From NCBI GenBank assembly GCA_030435675.1, contig CM059622.1, positions 4,774,001-4,838,000 on the forward strand: 64,000 bases of DNA, in the 5' to 3' direction. The DNA comes from Steinernema hermaphroditum. Taxonomy: Eukaryota; Nematoda; Chromadorea; Rhabditida; Steinernematidae. A model generated the notes under the pieces. It ran no database searches and was not told the origin of the DNA. It worked only from the letters and a program-made list of their open reading frames with translations. The translations under genes and the position numbers were made by a program. Below are positions 13,601 through 28,600 of the stretch, one piece after another; the first letter of the stretch is position 1, and each line of letters starts with the position of its first letter.

Positions 13601-16600
13601 CCTGTGGACTATCTTAGTTTCCTGCAAAACTTTCAATTCGAGACAGATAGGGCCCTTGTTCATACAAAGAGTTCTGCATCTGACCCTCCTGCTCCAAAGT
13701 ACCATAGCATTTTTATGATTGGATCTTGTAGAACTGCACGAGCCTGATCGAACGCGCCTATTCCCGTTGGGATTACTGTGGACTATCTTAGTTTCCTGCA
13801 AAACTTTCAATTCGAGACAGCAGGGCCCTTGCTCACACCAAGAGTTCTGCATCTGACCCTCCTGCTCCAAAGTACCATAGCATTTTTATGATTGGATCTT
13901 GTAGAACTGCACGAGCCTGATCGAACGCGCCTATTCCCGTTGGGTTTACTGTGGACTATCTTAGTTTCCTGCAAAACTTTCAATTCGAGACAGATAGGGC
14001 CCTTGTTCATACAAAGAGTTCTGCATCTGACCCTCCTGCTCCAAAGTACCATAGCATTTTTATGATTGGATCTTGTAGAACTGCACGAGCCTGATCGAAC
14101 GCGCCTATTCCCGTTGGGTTTACTGTGGACTATCTTAGTTTCCTGCAAAACTTTCAATTCGAGACAGCAGGGCCCTTGCTCATACAAAGAGTTCTGCATC
14201 TGACCCTCCTGCTCCAAAGTACCATAGCATTTTTATGATTGGATCTTGTAGAACTGCACGAGCCTGATCGAACGCGCCTATTCCCGTTGGGATTTACTGT
14301 GGACTATCTTAGTTTCCTGCAAAACTTTCAATTCGAGACAGACAGGGTCCTTGCTCATACAAAGAGTTCTGCATCTGACCCTCCTGCTCCAAAGTACCAT
14401 AGCATTTTTATGATTGGATCTTGTAGAACTGCACGAGCCTGATCGAACGCGCCTACTCTCGTTGGATTTCCTGTGGACTATCTTAGTTTCCTGCAAAACT
14501 TTCAATTCGAGACAGATAGGGCCCTTGCTCATACAAAGAGTTCTGCATCTGACCCTCCTGCTCCAAAGTACCATAGCATTTTTATGATTGGATCTTGTAG
14601 AACTGCACGAGCCTGATCGAACGCGCCTATTCCCGTTGGGTTTACTGTGGACTATCTTAGTTTCCTGCAAAACTTTCAATTCGAGACAGCAGGGCCCTTG
14701 CTCATACAAAGAGTTCTGCATCTGACCCTCCTGCTCCAAAGTACCATAGCATTTTTATGATTGGATCTTGTAGAACTGCACGAGCCTGATCGAACGCGCC
14801 TATTCCCGTTGGGTTTACTGTGGACTATCTTAGTTTCCTGCAAAACTTTCAATTCGAGACAGCAGGGCCCTTGCTCATACAAAGAGTTCTGCATCTGACC
14901 CTCCTGCTCCAAAGTACCATAGCATTTTTATGATTGGATCTTGTAGAACTGCACGAGCCTGATCGAACGCGCCTATTCCCGTTGGGTTTACTGTGGACTA
15001 TCTTAGTTTCCTGCAAAACTTTCAATTCGAGACAGATAGGGCCCTTGCTCATACAAAGAGTTCTGCATCTGACCCTCCTGCTCCAAAGTACCATAGCATT
15101 TTTATGATTGGATCTTGTAGAACTGCACGAGCCTGATCGAACGCGCCTACTCTCGTTGGATTTCCTGTGGACTATCTTAGTTTCCTGCAAAACTTTCAAT
15201 TCGAGACAGATAGGGCCTTGTTCATACAAAGAGTTCTGCATCTGACCCTCCTGCTCCAAAGTACCATAGCATTTTTATGATTGGATCTTGTAGAACTGCA
15301 CGAGCCTGATCGAACGCGCCTATTCCCGTTGGGTTTACTGTGGACTATCTTAGTTTCCTGCAAAACTTTCAATTCGAGACAGCAGGGCCCTTGCTCATAC
15401 AAAGAGTTCTGCATCTGACCCTCCTGCTCCAAAGTACCATAGCATTTTTATGATTGGATCTTGTAGAACTGCACGAGCCTGATCGAACGCGCCTATTCCC
15501 GTTGGGTTTACTGTGGACTATCTTAGTTTCCTGCAAAACTTTCAATTCGAGACAGATAGGGCCCTTGTTCATACAAAGAGTTCTGCATCTGACCCTCCTG
15601 CTCCAAAGTACCATAGCATTTTTATGATTGGATCTTGTAGAACTGCACGAGCCTGATCGAACGCGCCTATTCCCGTTGGATTTCCTGTGGACTATCTTAG
15701 TTTCCTGCAAAACTTTCAATTCGAGACAGTAGGGCCCTTGTTCATACAAAGAGTTCTGCATCTGACCCTCCTGCTCCAAAGTACCATAGCATTTTTATGA
15801 TTGGATCTTGTAGAACTGCACGAGCCTGATCGAACGCGCCTATTCTCGTTGGGTTTCCTGTGGACTATCTTAGTTTCCTGCAAAACTTTCAATTCGAGAC
15901 AGATAGGGCCCTTGTTCATACAAAGAGTTCTGCATCTGACCCTCCTGCTCCAAAGTACCATAGCATTTTTATGATTGGATCTTGTAGAACTGCACGAGCC
16001 TGATCGAACGCGCCTATTCCCGTTGGGTTTACTGTGGACTATCTTAGTTTCCTGCAAAACTTTCAATTCGAGACAGATAGGGCCCTTGCTCATACAAAGA
16101 GTTCTGCATCTGACCCTCCTGCTCCAAAGTACCATAGCATTTTTATGATTGGATCTTGTAGAACTGCACGAGCCTGATCGAACGCGCCTATTCCCGTTGG
16201 GTTTACTGTGGACTATCTTAGTTTCCTGCAAAACTTTCAATTCGAGACAGTAGGGTCCTTGCTCATACAAAGAGTTCTGCATCTGACCCCTCCTGCTCCA
16301 AAGTACCATAGCATTTTTATGATTGGATCTTGTAGAACTGCACGAGCCTGATCGAACGCGCCTATTCCCGTTGGGTTTACTGTGGACTATCTTAGTTTCC
16401 TGCAAAACTTTCAATTCGAGACAGATAGGGCCCTTGTTCATACAAAGAGTTCTGCATCTGACCCCTCCTGCTCCAAAGTACCATAGCATTTTTATGATTG
16501 GATCTTGTAGAACTGCACGAGCCTGATCGAACGCGCCTATTCCCGTTGGGTTTACTGTGGACTATCTTAGTTTCCTGCAAAACTTTCAATTCGAGACAGC

Positions 16601-19600
16601 AGGGCCCTTGCTCATACAAAGAGTTCTGCATCTGACCCCTCCTGCTCCAAAGTACCATAGCATTTTTATGATTGGATCTTGTAGAACTGCACGAGCCTGA
16701 TCGAACGCGCCTATTCCCGTTGGGTTTACTGTGGACTATCTTAGTTTCCTGCAAAACTTTCAATTCGAGACAGCAGGGTCCTTGCTCATACAAAGAGTTC
16801 TGCATCTGACCCCTCCTGCTCCAAAGTACCATAGCATTTTTATGATTGGATCTTGTAGAACTGCACGAGCCTGATCGAACGCGCCTATTCCCGTTGGGTT
16901 TACTGTGGACTATCTTAGTTTCCTGCAAAACTTTCAATTCGAGACAGCAGGGCCCTTGCTCATACAAAGAGTTCTGCATCTGACCCTCCTGCTCCAAAGT
17001 ACCATAGCATTTTTATGATTGGATCTTGTAGAACTGCACGAGCCTGATCGAACGCGCCTATTCCCGTTGGGTTTACTGTGGACTATCTTAGTTTCCTGCA
17101 AAACTTTCAATTCGAGACAGATAGGGTCCTTGTTCATACAAAGAGTTCTGCATCTGACCCTCCTGCTCCAAAGTACCATAGCATTTTTATGATTGGATCT
17201 TGTAGAACTGCACGAGCCTGATCGAACGCGCCTATTCCCTTTGGGATTACTGTGGACTATCTTAGTTTCCTGCAAAACTTTCAATTCGAGACAGTTAGGG
17301 TCCTTGCTCATACAAAGAGTTATGCATCTGACCCCTCCGCTCCAAAGTACCATAGCATTTTTATGATTGGATCTTGTAGAACTGCACGAGCCTGATCGAA
17401 CGCGCCTACTCTCGTTGGATTTCCTGTGGACTATCTTAGTTTCCTGCAAAACTTTCAATTCGAGACAGTAGGGTCCTTGCTCATACAAAGAGTTCTGCAT
17501 CTGACCCTCCTGCTCCAAAGTACCATAGCATTTTTATGATTGGATCTTGTAGAACTGCACGAGCCTGATCGAACGCGCCTATTCCCGTTGGGTTTACTGT
17601 GGACTATCTTAGTTTCCTGCAAAACTTTCAATTCGAGACAGATAGGTCCTTGTTCATACAAAGAGTTCTGCATCTGACCCTCCTGCTCCAAAGTACCATA
17701 GCATTTTTATGATTGGATCTTGTAGAACTGCACGAGCCTGATCGAACGCGCCTATTCCCGCTTGGTTTACTGTGGACTATCTTAGTTTCCTGCAAAACTT
17801 TCAATTCGAGACAGCAGGGTCCTTGCTCATACAAAGAGTTCTGCATCTGACCCCTCCTGCTCCAAAGTACCATAGCATTTTTATGATTGGATCTTGTAGA
17901 ACTGCACGAGCCTGATCGAACGCGCCTATTCCCGTTGGGTTTACTGTGGACTATCTTAGTTTCCTGCAAAACTTTCAATTCGAGACAGATAGGGTCCTTG
18001 TTCATACAAAGAGTTCTGCATCTGACCCCTCCTGCTCCAAAGTACCATAGCATTTTTATGATTGGATCTTGTAGAACTGCACGAGCCTGATCGAACGCGC
18101 CTATTCCCGTTGGGTTTACTGTGGACTATCTTAGTTTCCTGCAAAACTTTCAATTCGAGACAGACAGGGTCCTTGCTCATACAAAGAGTTCTGCATCTGA
18201 CCCCTCCTGCTCCAAAGTACCATAGCATTTTTATGATTGGATCTTGTAGAACTGCACGAGCCTGATCGAACGCGCCTATTCCCGTTGGGTTTACTGTGGA
18301 CTATCTTAGTTTCCTGCAAAACTTTCAATTCGAGACAGCAGGGTCCTTGCTCATACAAAGAGTTCTGCATCTGACCCCTCCTGCTCCAAAGTACCATAGC
18401 ATTTTTATGATTGGATCTTGTAGAACTGCACGAGCCTGATCGAACGCGCCTATTCCCGTTGGGTTTACTGTGGACTATCTTAGTTTCCTGCAAAACTTTC
18501 AATTCGAGACAGCAGGGTCCTTGCTCATACAAAGAGTTCTGCATCTGACCCTCCTGCTCCAAAGTACCATAGCATTTTTATGATTGGATCTTGTAGAACT
18601 GCACGAGCCTGATCGAACGCGCCTATTCCCGTTGGGTTTACTGTGGACTATCTTAGTTTCCTGCAAAACTTTCAATTCGAGACAGCAGGGTCCTTGCTCA
18701 TACAAAGAGTTCTGCATCTGACCCTCCTGCTCCAAAGTACCATAGCATTTTTATGATTGGATCTTGTAGAACTGCACGAGCCTGATCGAACGCGCCTATT
18801 CCCTTTGGGATTACTGTGGACTATCTTAGTTTCCTGCAAAACTTTCAATTCGAGACAGTTAGGGCCTTGTTCATACAAAGAGTTATGCATCTGACCCCTC
18901 CGCTCCAAAGTACCATAGCATTTTTATGATTGGATCTTGTAGAACTGCACGAGCCTGATCGAACGCGCCTACTCTCGTTGGATTTCCTGTGGACTATCTT
19001 AGTTTCCTGCAAAACTTTCAATTCGAGACAGATAGGGCCCTTGTTCATACAAAGAGTTCTGCATCTGACCCTCCTGCTCCAAAGTACCATAGCATTTTTA
19101 TGATTGGATCTTGTAGAACTGCACGAGCCTGATCGAACGCGCCTATTCCCGCTGGGTTTACTGTGGACTATCTTAGTTTCCTGCAAAACTTTCAATTCGA
19201 GACAGCAGGGTCCTTGCTCATACAAAGAGTTCTGCATCTGACCCTCCTGCTCCAAAGTACCATAGCATTTTTATGATTGGATCTTGTAGAACTGCACGAG
19301 CCTGATCGAACGCGCCTATTCCCTTTGGGATTACTGTGGACTATCTTAGTTTCCTGCAAAACTTTCAATTCGAGACAGTTAGGGCCTTGTTCATACAAAG
19401 AGTTATGCATCTGACCCCTCCTGCTCCAAAGTACCATAGCATTTTTATGATTGGATCTTGTAGAACTGCACGAGCCTGATCGAACGCGCCTATTCCCGTT
19501 GGGTTTACTGTGGACTATCTTAGTTTCCTGCAAAACTTTCAATTCGAGACAGCAGGGCCCTTGCTCATACAAAGAGTTCTGCATCTGACCCTCCTGCTCC

Positions 19601-22600
19601 AAAGTACCATAGCATTTTTATGATTGGATCTTGTAGAACTGCACGAGCCTGATCGAACGCGCCTACTCTCGTTGGATTTCCTGTGGACTATCTTAGTTTC
19701 CTGCAAAACTTTCAATTCGAGACAGCAGGGTCCTTGCTCATACAAAGAGTTCTGCATCTGACCCTCCTGCTCCAAAGTACCATAGCATTTTTATGATTGG
19801 ATCTTGTAGAACTGCACGAGCCTGATCGAACGCGCCTATTCCCGTTGGGTTTACTGTGGACTATCTTAGTTTCCTGCAAAACTTTCAATTCGAGACAGAT
19901 AGGGTCCTTGTTCATACAAAGAGTTCTGCATCTGACCCCTCCTGCTCCAAAGTACCATAGCATTTTTATGATTGGATCTTGTAGAACTGCACGAGCCTGA
20001 TCGAACGCGCCTATTCCCGTTGGGTTTACTGTGGACTATCTTAGTTTCCTGCAAAACTTTCAATTCGAGACAGCAGGGTCCTTGCTCATACAAAGAGTTC
20101 TGCATCTGACCCTCCTGCTCCAAAGTACCATAGCATTTTTATGATTGGATCTTGTAGAACTGCACGAGCCTGATCGAACGCGCCTATTCCCGTTGGGTTT
20201 ACTGTGGACTATCTTAGTTTCCTGCAAAACTTTCAATTCGAGACAGATAGGGCCTTGTTCATACAAAGAGTTCTGCATCTGACCCCTCCTGCTCCAAAGT
20301 ACCATAGCATTTTTATGATTGGATCTTGTAGAACTGCACGAGCCTGATCGAACGCGCCTATTCCCGTTGGGTTTACTGTGGACTATCTTAGTTTCCTGCA
20401 AAACTTTCAATTCGAGACAGTTAGGGTCCTTGTTCATACAAAGAGTTCTGCATCTGACCCCTCCTGCTCCAAAGTACCATAGCATTTTTATGATTGGATC
20501 TTGTAGAACTGCACGAGCCTGATCGAACGCGCCTATTCCCGTTGGGTTTACTGTGGACTATCTTAGTTTCCTGCAAAACTTTCAATTCGAGACAGATAGG
20601 GTCCTTGTTCATACAAAGAGTTCTGCATCTGACCCCTCCTGCTCCAAAGTACCATAGCATTTTTATGATTGGATCTTGTAGAACTGCACGAGCCTGATCG
20701 AACGCGCCTATTCCCGTTGGGTTTACTGTGGACTATCTTAGTTTCCTGCAAAACTTTCAATTCGAGACAGTTAGGGTCCTTGTTCATACAAAGAGTTCTG
20801 CATCTGACCCCTCCTGCTCCAAAGTACCATAGCATTTTTATGATTGGATCTTGTAGAACTGCACGAGCCTGATCGAACGCGCCTATTCCCGTTGGGTTTA
20901 CTGTGGACTATCTTAGTTTCCTGCAAAACTTTCAATTCGAGACAGATAGGGTCCTTGTTCATACAAAGAGTTCTGCATCTGACCCCTCCTGCTCCAAAGT
21001 ACCATAGCATTTTTATGATTGGATCTTGTAGAACTGCACGAGCCTGATCGAACGCGCCTATTCCCGTTGGGTTTCCTGTGGACTATCTTAGTTTCCTGCA
21101 AAACTTTCAATTCGAGACAGCAGGGTCCTTGTTCATACAAAGAGTTCTGCATCTGACCCTCCTGCTCCAAAGTACCATAGCATTTTTATGATTGGATCTT
21201 GTAGAACTGCACGAGCCTGATCGAACGCGCCTATTCCCGTTGGGTTTACTGTGGACTATCTTAGTTTCCTGCAAAACTTTCAATTCGAGACAGATAGGGC
21301 CTTGCTCATACAAAGAGTTCTGCATCTGACCCTCCTGCTCCAAAGTACCATAGCATTTTTATGATTGGATCTTGTAGAACTGCACGAGCCTGATCGAACG
21401 CGCCTATTCCCGTTGGGTTTACTGTGGACTATCTTAGTTTCCTGCAAAACTTTCAATTCGAGACAGATAGGGCCTTGTTCATACAAAGAGTTCTGCATCT
21501 GACCCCTCCTGCTCCAAAGTACCATAGCATTTTTATGATTGGATCTTGTAGAACTGCACGAGCCTGATCGAACGCGCCTATTCCCGTTGGGTTTACTGTG
21601 GACTATCTTAGTTTCCTGCAAAACTTTCAATTCGAGACAGCAGGGTCCTTGCTCATACAAAGAGTTCTGCATCTGACCCTCCTGCTCCAAAGTACCATAG
21701 CATTTTTATGATTGGATCTTGTAGAACTGCACGAGCCTGATCGAACGCGCCTATTCCCGTTGGGTTTACTGTGGACTATCTTAGTTTCCTGCAAAACTTT
21801 CAATTCGAGACAGATAGGGTCCTTGCTCATACAAAGAGTTCTGCATCTGACCCTCCTGCTCCAAAGTACCATAGCATTTTTATGATTGGATCTTGTAGAA
21901 CTGCACGAGCCTGATCGAACGCGCCTATTCCCGTTGGGTTTACTGTGGACTATCTTAGTTTCCTGCAAAACTTTCAATTCGAGACAGATAGGGTCCTTGT
22001 TCATACAAAGAGTTCTGCATCTGACCCCTCCTGCTCCAAAGTACCATAGCATTTTTATGATTGGATCTTGTAGAACTGCACGAGCCTGATCGAACGCGCC
22101 TATTCCCGTTGGGTTTACTGTGGACTATCTTAGTTTCCTGCAAAACTTTCAATTCGAGACAGATAGGGCCTTGTTCATACAAAGAGTTCTGCATCTGACC
22201 CTCCTGCTCCAAAGTACCATAGCATTTTTATGATTGGATCTTGTAGAACTGCACGAGCCTGATCGAACGCGCCTATTCCCGTTGGGTTTACTGTGGACTA
22301 TCTTAGTTTCCTGCAAAACTTTCAATTCGAGACAGACAGGGTCCTTGCTCATACAAAGAGTTCTGCATCTGACCCTCCTGCTCCAAAGTACCATAGCATT
22401 TTTATGATTGGATCTTGTAGAACTGCACGAGCCTGATCGAACGCGCCTATTCCCGTTGGGTTTACTGTGGACTATCTTAGTTTCCTGCAAAACTTTCAAT
22501 TCGAGACAGCAGGGTCCTTGCTCATACAAAGAGTTCTGCATCTGACCCTCCTGCTCCAAAGTACCATAGCATTTTTATGATTGGATCTTGTAGAACTGCA

Positions 22601-25600
22601 CGAGCCTGATCGAACGCGCCTATTCCCGTTGGGTTTACTGTGGACTATCTTAGTTTCCTGCAAAACTTTCAATTCGAGACAGCAGGGTCCTTGTTCATAC
22701 AAAGAGTTCTGCATCTGACCCTCCTGCTCCAAAGTACCATAGCATTTTTATGATTGGATCTTGTAGAACTGCACGAGCCTGATCGAACGCGCCTATTCCC
22801 GTTGGGTTTACTGTGGACTATCTTAGTTTCCTGCAAAACTTTCAATTCGAGACAGCAGGGCCCTTGCTCATACAAAGAGTTCTGCATCTGACCCTCCTGC
22901 TCCAAAGTACCATAGCATTTTTATGATTGGATCTTGTAGAACTGCACGAGCCTGATCGAACGCGCCTATTCCCGTTGGGTTTACTGTGGACTATCTTAGT
23001 TTCCTGCAAAACTTTCAATTCGAGACAGATAGGGCCCTTGTTCATACAAAGAGTTCTGCATCTGACCCCTCCTGCTCCAAAGTACCATAGCATTTTTATG
23101 ATTGGATCTTGTAGAACTGCACGAGCCTGATCGAACGCGCCTATTCCCGTTGGGATTTACTGTGGACTATCTTAGTTTCCTGCAAAACTTTCAATTCGAG
23201 ACAGACAGGGCCCTTGCTCATACAAAGAGTTCTGCATCTGACCCTCCTGCTCCAAAGTACCATAGCATTTTTATGATTGGATCTTGTAGAACTGCACGAG
23301 CCTGATCGAACGCGCCTATTCCCGTTGGGTTTACTGTGGACTATCTTAGTTTCCTGCAAAACTTTCAATTCGAGACAGCAGGGCCCTTGTTCATACAAAG
23401 AGTTCTGCATCTGACCCTCCTGCTCCAAAGTACCATAGCATTTTTATGATTGGATCTTGTAGAACTGCACGAGCCTGATCGAACGCGCCTATTCCCGTTG
23501 GGTTTACTGTGGACTATCTTAGTTTCCTGCAAAACTTTCAATTCGAGACAGCAGGGTCCTTGCTCATACAAAGAGTTCTGCATCTGACCCTCCTGCTCCA
23601 AAGTACCATAGCATTTTTATGATTGGATCTTGTAGAACTGCACGAGCCTGATCGAACGCGCCTATTCCCGTTGGGTTTACTGTGGACTATCTTAGTTTCC
23701 TGCAAAACTTTCAATTCGAGACAGATAGGGTCCTTGTTCATACAAAGAGTTCTGCATCTGACCCTCCTGCTCCAAAGTACCATAGCATTTTTATGATTGG
23801 ATCTTGTAGAACTGCACGAGCCTGATCGAACGCGCCTATTCCCGTTGGGTTTACTGTGGACTATCTTAGTTTCCTGCAAAACTTTCAATTCGAGACAGCA
23901 GGGCCCTTGCTCATACAAAGAGTTCTGCATCTGACCCTCCTGCTCCAAAGTACCATAGCATTTTTATGATTGGATCTTGTAGAACTGCACGAGCCTGATC
24001 GAACGCGCCTATTCCCGTTGGGATTTACTGTGGACTATCTTAGTTTCCTGCAAAACTTTCAATTCGAGACAGATAGGGCCCTTGTTCATACAAAGAGTTC
24101 TGCATCTGACCCTCCTGCTCCAAAGTACCATAGCATTTTTATGATTGGATCTTGTAGAACTGCACGAGCCTGATCGAACGCGCCTACTCTCGTTGGATTT
24201 CCTGTGGACTATCTTAGTTTCCTGCAAAACTTTCAATTCGAGACAGATAGGGCCTTGTTCATACAAAGAGTTCTGCATCTGACCCTCCTGCTCCAAAGTA
24301 CCATAGCATTTTTATGATTGGATCTTGTAGAACTGCACGAGCCTGATCGAACGCGCCTATTCCCGTTGGGATTATGTGGACTATCTTAGTTTCCTGAAAA
24401 AATTTCAATTCGAGACAGCAGGGCCCTTGCTCACACCAAGAGCTCTGCATCTGACCCTCCTGCTCCAAAGTACCATAGCATTTTTATGATTGGATCTTGT
24501 AGAACTGCACGAGCCTGATCGAACGCGCCTACTCTCGTTGGATTTCCTGTGGACTATCTTAGTTTCCTGCAAAACTTTCAATTCGAGACAGATAGGGCCC
24601 TTGCTCATACAAAGAGTTCTGCATCTGACCCTCCTGCTCCAAAGTACCATAGCATTTTTATGATTGGATCTTGTAGAACTGCACGAGCCTGATCGAACGC
24701 GCCTACTCTCGTTGGATTTCCTGTGGACTATCTTAGTTTCCTGCAAAACTTTCAATTCGAGACAGATAGGGCCTTGTTCATACAAAGAGTTCTGCATCTG
24801 ACCCTCCTGCTCCAAAGTACCATAACATTTTTATGATTGGATCTTGTAGAACTGCACGAGCCTGATCGAACGCGCCTACTCTCGTTGGATTTCCTGTGGA
24901 CTATCTTAGTTTCCTGCAAAACTTTCAATTCGAGACAGACAGGGCCCTTGCTCATACAAAGAGTTCTGCATCTGACCCTCCTGCTCCAAAGTACCATAGC
25001 ATTTTTATGATTGGATCTTGTAGAACTGCACGAGCCTGATCGAACGCGCCTACTCTCGTTGGATTTCCTGTGGACTATCTTAGTTTCCTGCAAAACTTTC
25101 AATTCGAGACAGATAGGGCCTTGTTCATACAAAGAGTTCTGCATCTGACCCTCCTGCTCCAAAGTACCATAGCATTTTTATGATTGGATCTTGTAGAACT
25201 GCACGAGCCTGATCGAACGCGCCTACTCTCGTTGGATTTCCTGTGGACTATCTTAGTTTCCTGCAAAACTTTCAATTCGAGACAGCAGGGCCCTTGCTCA
25301 CACCAAGAGTTCTGCATCTGACCCTCCTGCTCCAAAGTACCATAACATTTTTATGATTGGATCTTGTAGAACTGCACGAGCCTGATCGAACGCGCCTACT
25401 CTCGTTGGATTTCCTGTGGACTATCTTAGTTTCCTGCAAAACTTTCAATTCGAGACAGACAGGGCCCTTGCTCACACAAAGAGTTCTGCATCTGACCCTC
25501 CTGCTCCAAAGTACCATAGCATTTTTATGATTGGATCTTGTAGAACTGCACGAGCCTGATCGAACGCGCCTACTCCCGTTGGGATTTACTGTGGACTATC

Positions 25601-28600
25601 TTAGTTTCCTGCAAAACTTTCAATTCGAGACAGATAGGGCCCTTGTTCATACAAAGAGTTCTGCATCTGACCCTCCTGCTCCAAAGTACCATAGCATTTT
25701 TTATGATTGGATCTTGTAGAACTGCACGAGCCTGATCGAACGCGCCTATTCCCGTTGGGATTTACTGTGGACTATCTTAGTTTCCTGCAAAACTTTCAAT
25801 TCGAGACAGATAGGGCCTTGTTCATACAAAGAGTTCTGCATCTGACCCTCCTGCTCCAAAGTACCATAGCATTTTTATGATTGGATCTTGTAGAACTGCA
25901 CGAGCCTGATCGAACGCGCCTATTCCCGTTGGGTTTACTGTGGACTATCTTAGTTTCCTGCAAAACTTTCAATTCGAGACAGACAGGGCCCTTGCTCACA
26001 CCAAGAGTTCTGCATCTGACCCTCCTGCTCCAAAGTACCATAGCATTTTTATGATTGGATCTTGTAGAACTGCACGAGCCTGATCGAACGCGCCTATTCC
26101 CGTTGGGTTTACTGTGGACTATCTTAGTTTCCTGCAAAACTTTCAATTCGAGACAGAAGGGCCCTTGCTCACACAAAGAGTTCTGCATCTGACCCTCCTG
26201 CTCCAAAGTACCATAGCATTTTTATGATTGGATCTTGTAGAACTGCACGAGCCTGATCGAACGCGCCTATTCCCGTTGGGATTACTGTGGACTATCTTAG
26301 TTTCCTGCAAAACTTTCAATTCGAGACAGCAGGGCCCTTGCTCATACAAAGAGTTCTGCATCTGACCCTCCTGCTCCAAAGTACCATAGCATTTTTATGA
26401 TTGGATCTTGTAGAACTGCACGAGCCTGATCGAACGCGCCTACTCTCGTTGGATTTCCTGTGGACTATCTTAGTTTCCTGCAAAACTTTCAATTNNNNNN
26501 NNNNNNNNNNNNNNNNNNNNNNNNNNNNNNNNNNNNNNNNNNNNNNNNNNNNNNNNNNNNNNNNNNNNNNNNNNNNNNNNNNNNNNNNNNNNNNNNNNNN
26601 NNNNNNNNNNNNNNNNNNNNNNNNNNNNNNNNNNNNNNNNNNNNNNNNNNNNNNNNNNNNNNNNNNNNNNNNNNNNNNNNNNNNNNNNNNNNNNNNNNNN
26701 NNNNNNNNNNNNNNNNNNNNNNNNNNNNNNNNNNNNNNNNNNNNNNNNNNNNNNNNNNNNNNNNNNNNNNNNNNNNNNNNNNNNNNNNNNNNNNNNNNNN
26801 NNNNNNNNNNNNNNNNNNNNNNNNNNNNNNNNNNNNNNNNNNNNNNNNNNNNNNNNNNNNNNNNNNNNNNNNNNNNNNNNNNNNNNNNNNNNNNNNNNNN
26901 NNNNNNNNNNNNNNNNNNNNNNNNNNNNNNNNNNNNNNNNNNNNNNNNNNNNNNNNNNNNNNNNNNNNNNNNNNNNNNNNNNNNNNNNNNNNNNTTGTAG
27001 AACTGCACGAGCCTGATCGAACGCGCCTATTCCCGTTGGGTTTACTGTGGACTATCTTAGTTTCCTGCAAAACTTTCAATTCGAGACAGATAGGGCCTTG
27101 TTCATGCAAAGAGTTCTGCATCTGACCCTCCTGCTCCAAAGTACCATAGCATTTTTATGATTGGATCTTGTAGAACTGCACGAGCCTGATCGAACGCGCC
27201 TATTCCCGTTGGGATTACTGTGGACTATCTTAGTTTCCTGCAAAACTTTCAATTCGAGACAGATAGGGCCCTTGCTCACACCAAGAGCTCTGCATCTGAC
27301 CCTCCTGCTCCAAAGTACCATAGCATTTTTATGATTGGATCTTGTAGAACTGCACGAGCCTGATCGAACGCGCCTATTCCCGTTGGGATTACTGTGGACT
27401 ATCTTAGTTTCCTGCAAAACTTTCAATTCGAGACAGATAGGGCCTTGTTCATACAAAGAGTTCTGCATCTGACCCTCCTGCTCCAAAGTACCATAGCATT
27501 TTTATGATTGGATCTTGTAGAACTGCACGAGCCTGATCGAACGCGCCTATTCCCGTTGGGATTACTGTGGACTATCTTAGTTTCCTGCAAAACTTTCAAT
27601 TCGAGACAGATAGGGCCTTGTTCATGCAAAGAGTTCTGCATCTGACCCTCCTGCTCCAAAGTACCATAGCATTTTTATGATTGGATCTTGTAGAACTGCA
27701 CGAGCCTGATCGAACGCGCCTACTCCCGTTGGGTTTACTGTGGACTATCTTAGTTTCCTGCAAAACTTTCAATTCGAGACAGATAGGGCCTTGTTCATAC
27801 AAAGAGTTCTGCATCTGACCCTCCTGCTCCAAAGTACCATAGCATTTTTATGATTGGATCTTGTAGAACTGCACGAGCCTGATCGAACGCGCCTATTCCC
27901 GTTGGGATTACTGTGGACTATCTTAGTTTCCTGCAAAACTTTCAATTCGAGACAGATAGGGCCCTTGCTCATACAAAGAGCTCTGCATCTGACCCTCCTG
28001 CTCCAAAGTACCATAGCATTTTTATGATTGGATCTTGTAGAACTGCACGAGCCTGATCGAACGCGCCTATTCCCGTTGGGATTACTGTGGACTATCTTAG
28101 TTTCCTGCAAAACTTTCAATTCGAGACAGATAGGGCCCTTGTTCATGCAAAGAGTTCTGCATCTGACCCTCCTGCTCCAAAGTACCATAGCATTTTTATG
28201 ATTGGATCTTGTAGAACTGCACGAGCCTGATCGAACGCGCCTATTCCCGTTGGGATTACTGTGGACTATCTTAGTTTCCTGCAAAACTTTCAATTCGAGA
28301 CAGATAGGGCCTTGTTCATACAAAGAGTTCTGCATCTGACCCTCCTGCTCCAAAGTACCATAGCATTTTTATGATTGGATCTTGTAGAACTGCACGAGCC
28401 TGATCGAACGCGCCTACTCCCGTTGGGATTACTGTGGACTATCTTAGTTTCCTGCAAAACTTTCAATTCGAGACAGATAGGGCCTTGTTCATACAAAGAG
28501 CTCTGCATCTGACCCTCCTGCTCCAAAGTACCATAGCATTTTTATGATTGGATCTTGTAGAACTGCACGAGCCTGATCGAACGCGCCTATTCCCGTTGGG

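Noticed and set aside
8518..23305. Repeated plus-strand 67-codon frames starting MDLVELHEPDRTRLF
   Set aside because: Same satellite read on the other strand; present only in monomers with one or two extra bases.
26316..27139. Frames of about 200 codons across 26.5-27.0 kb
   Set aside because: They run through 500 N and have no sequence content.
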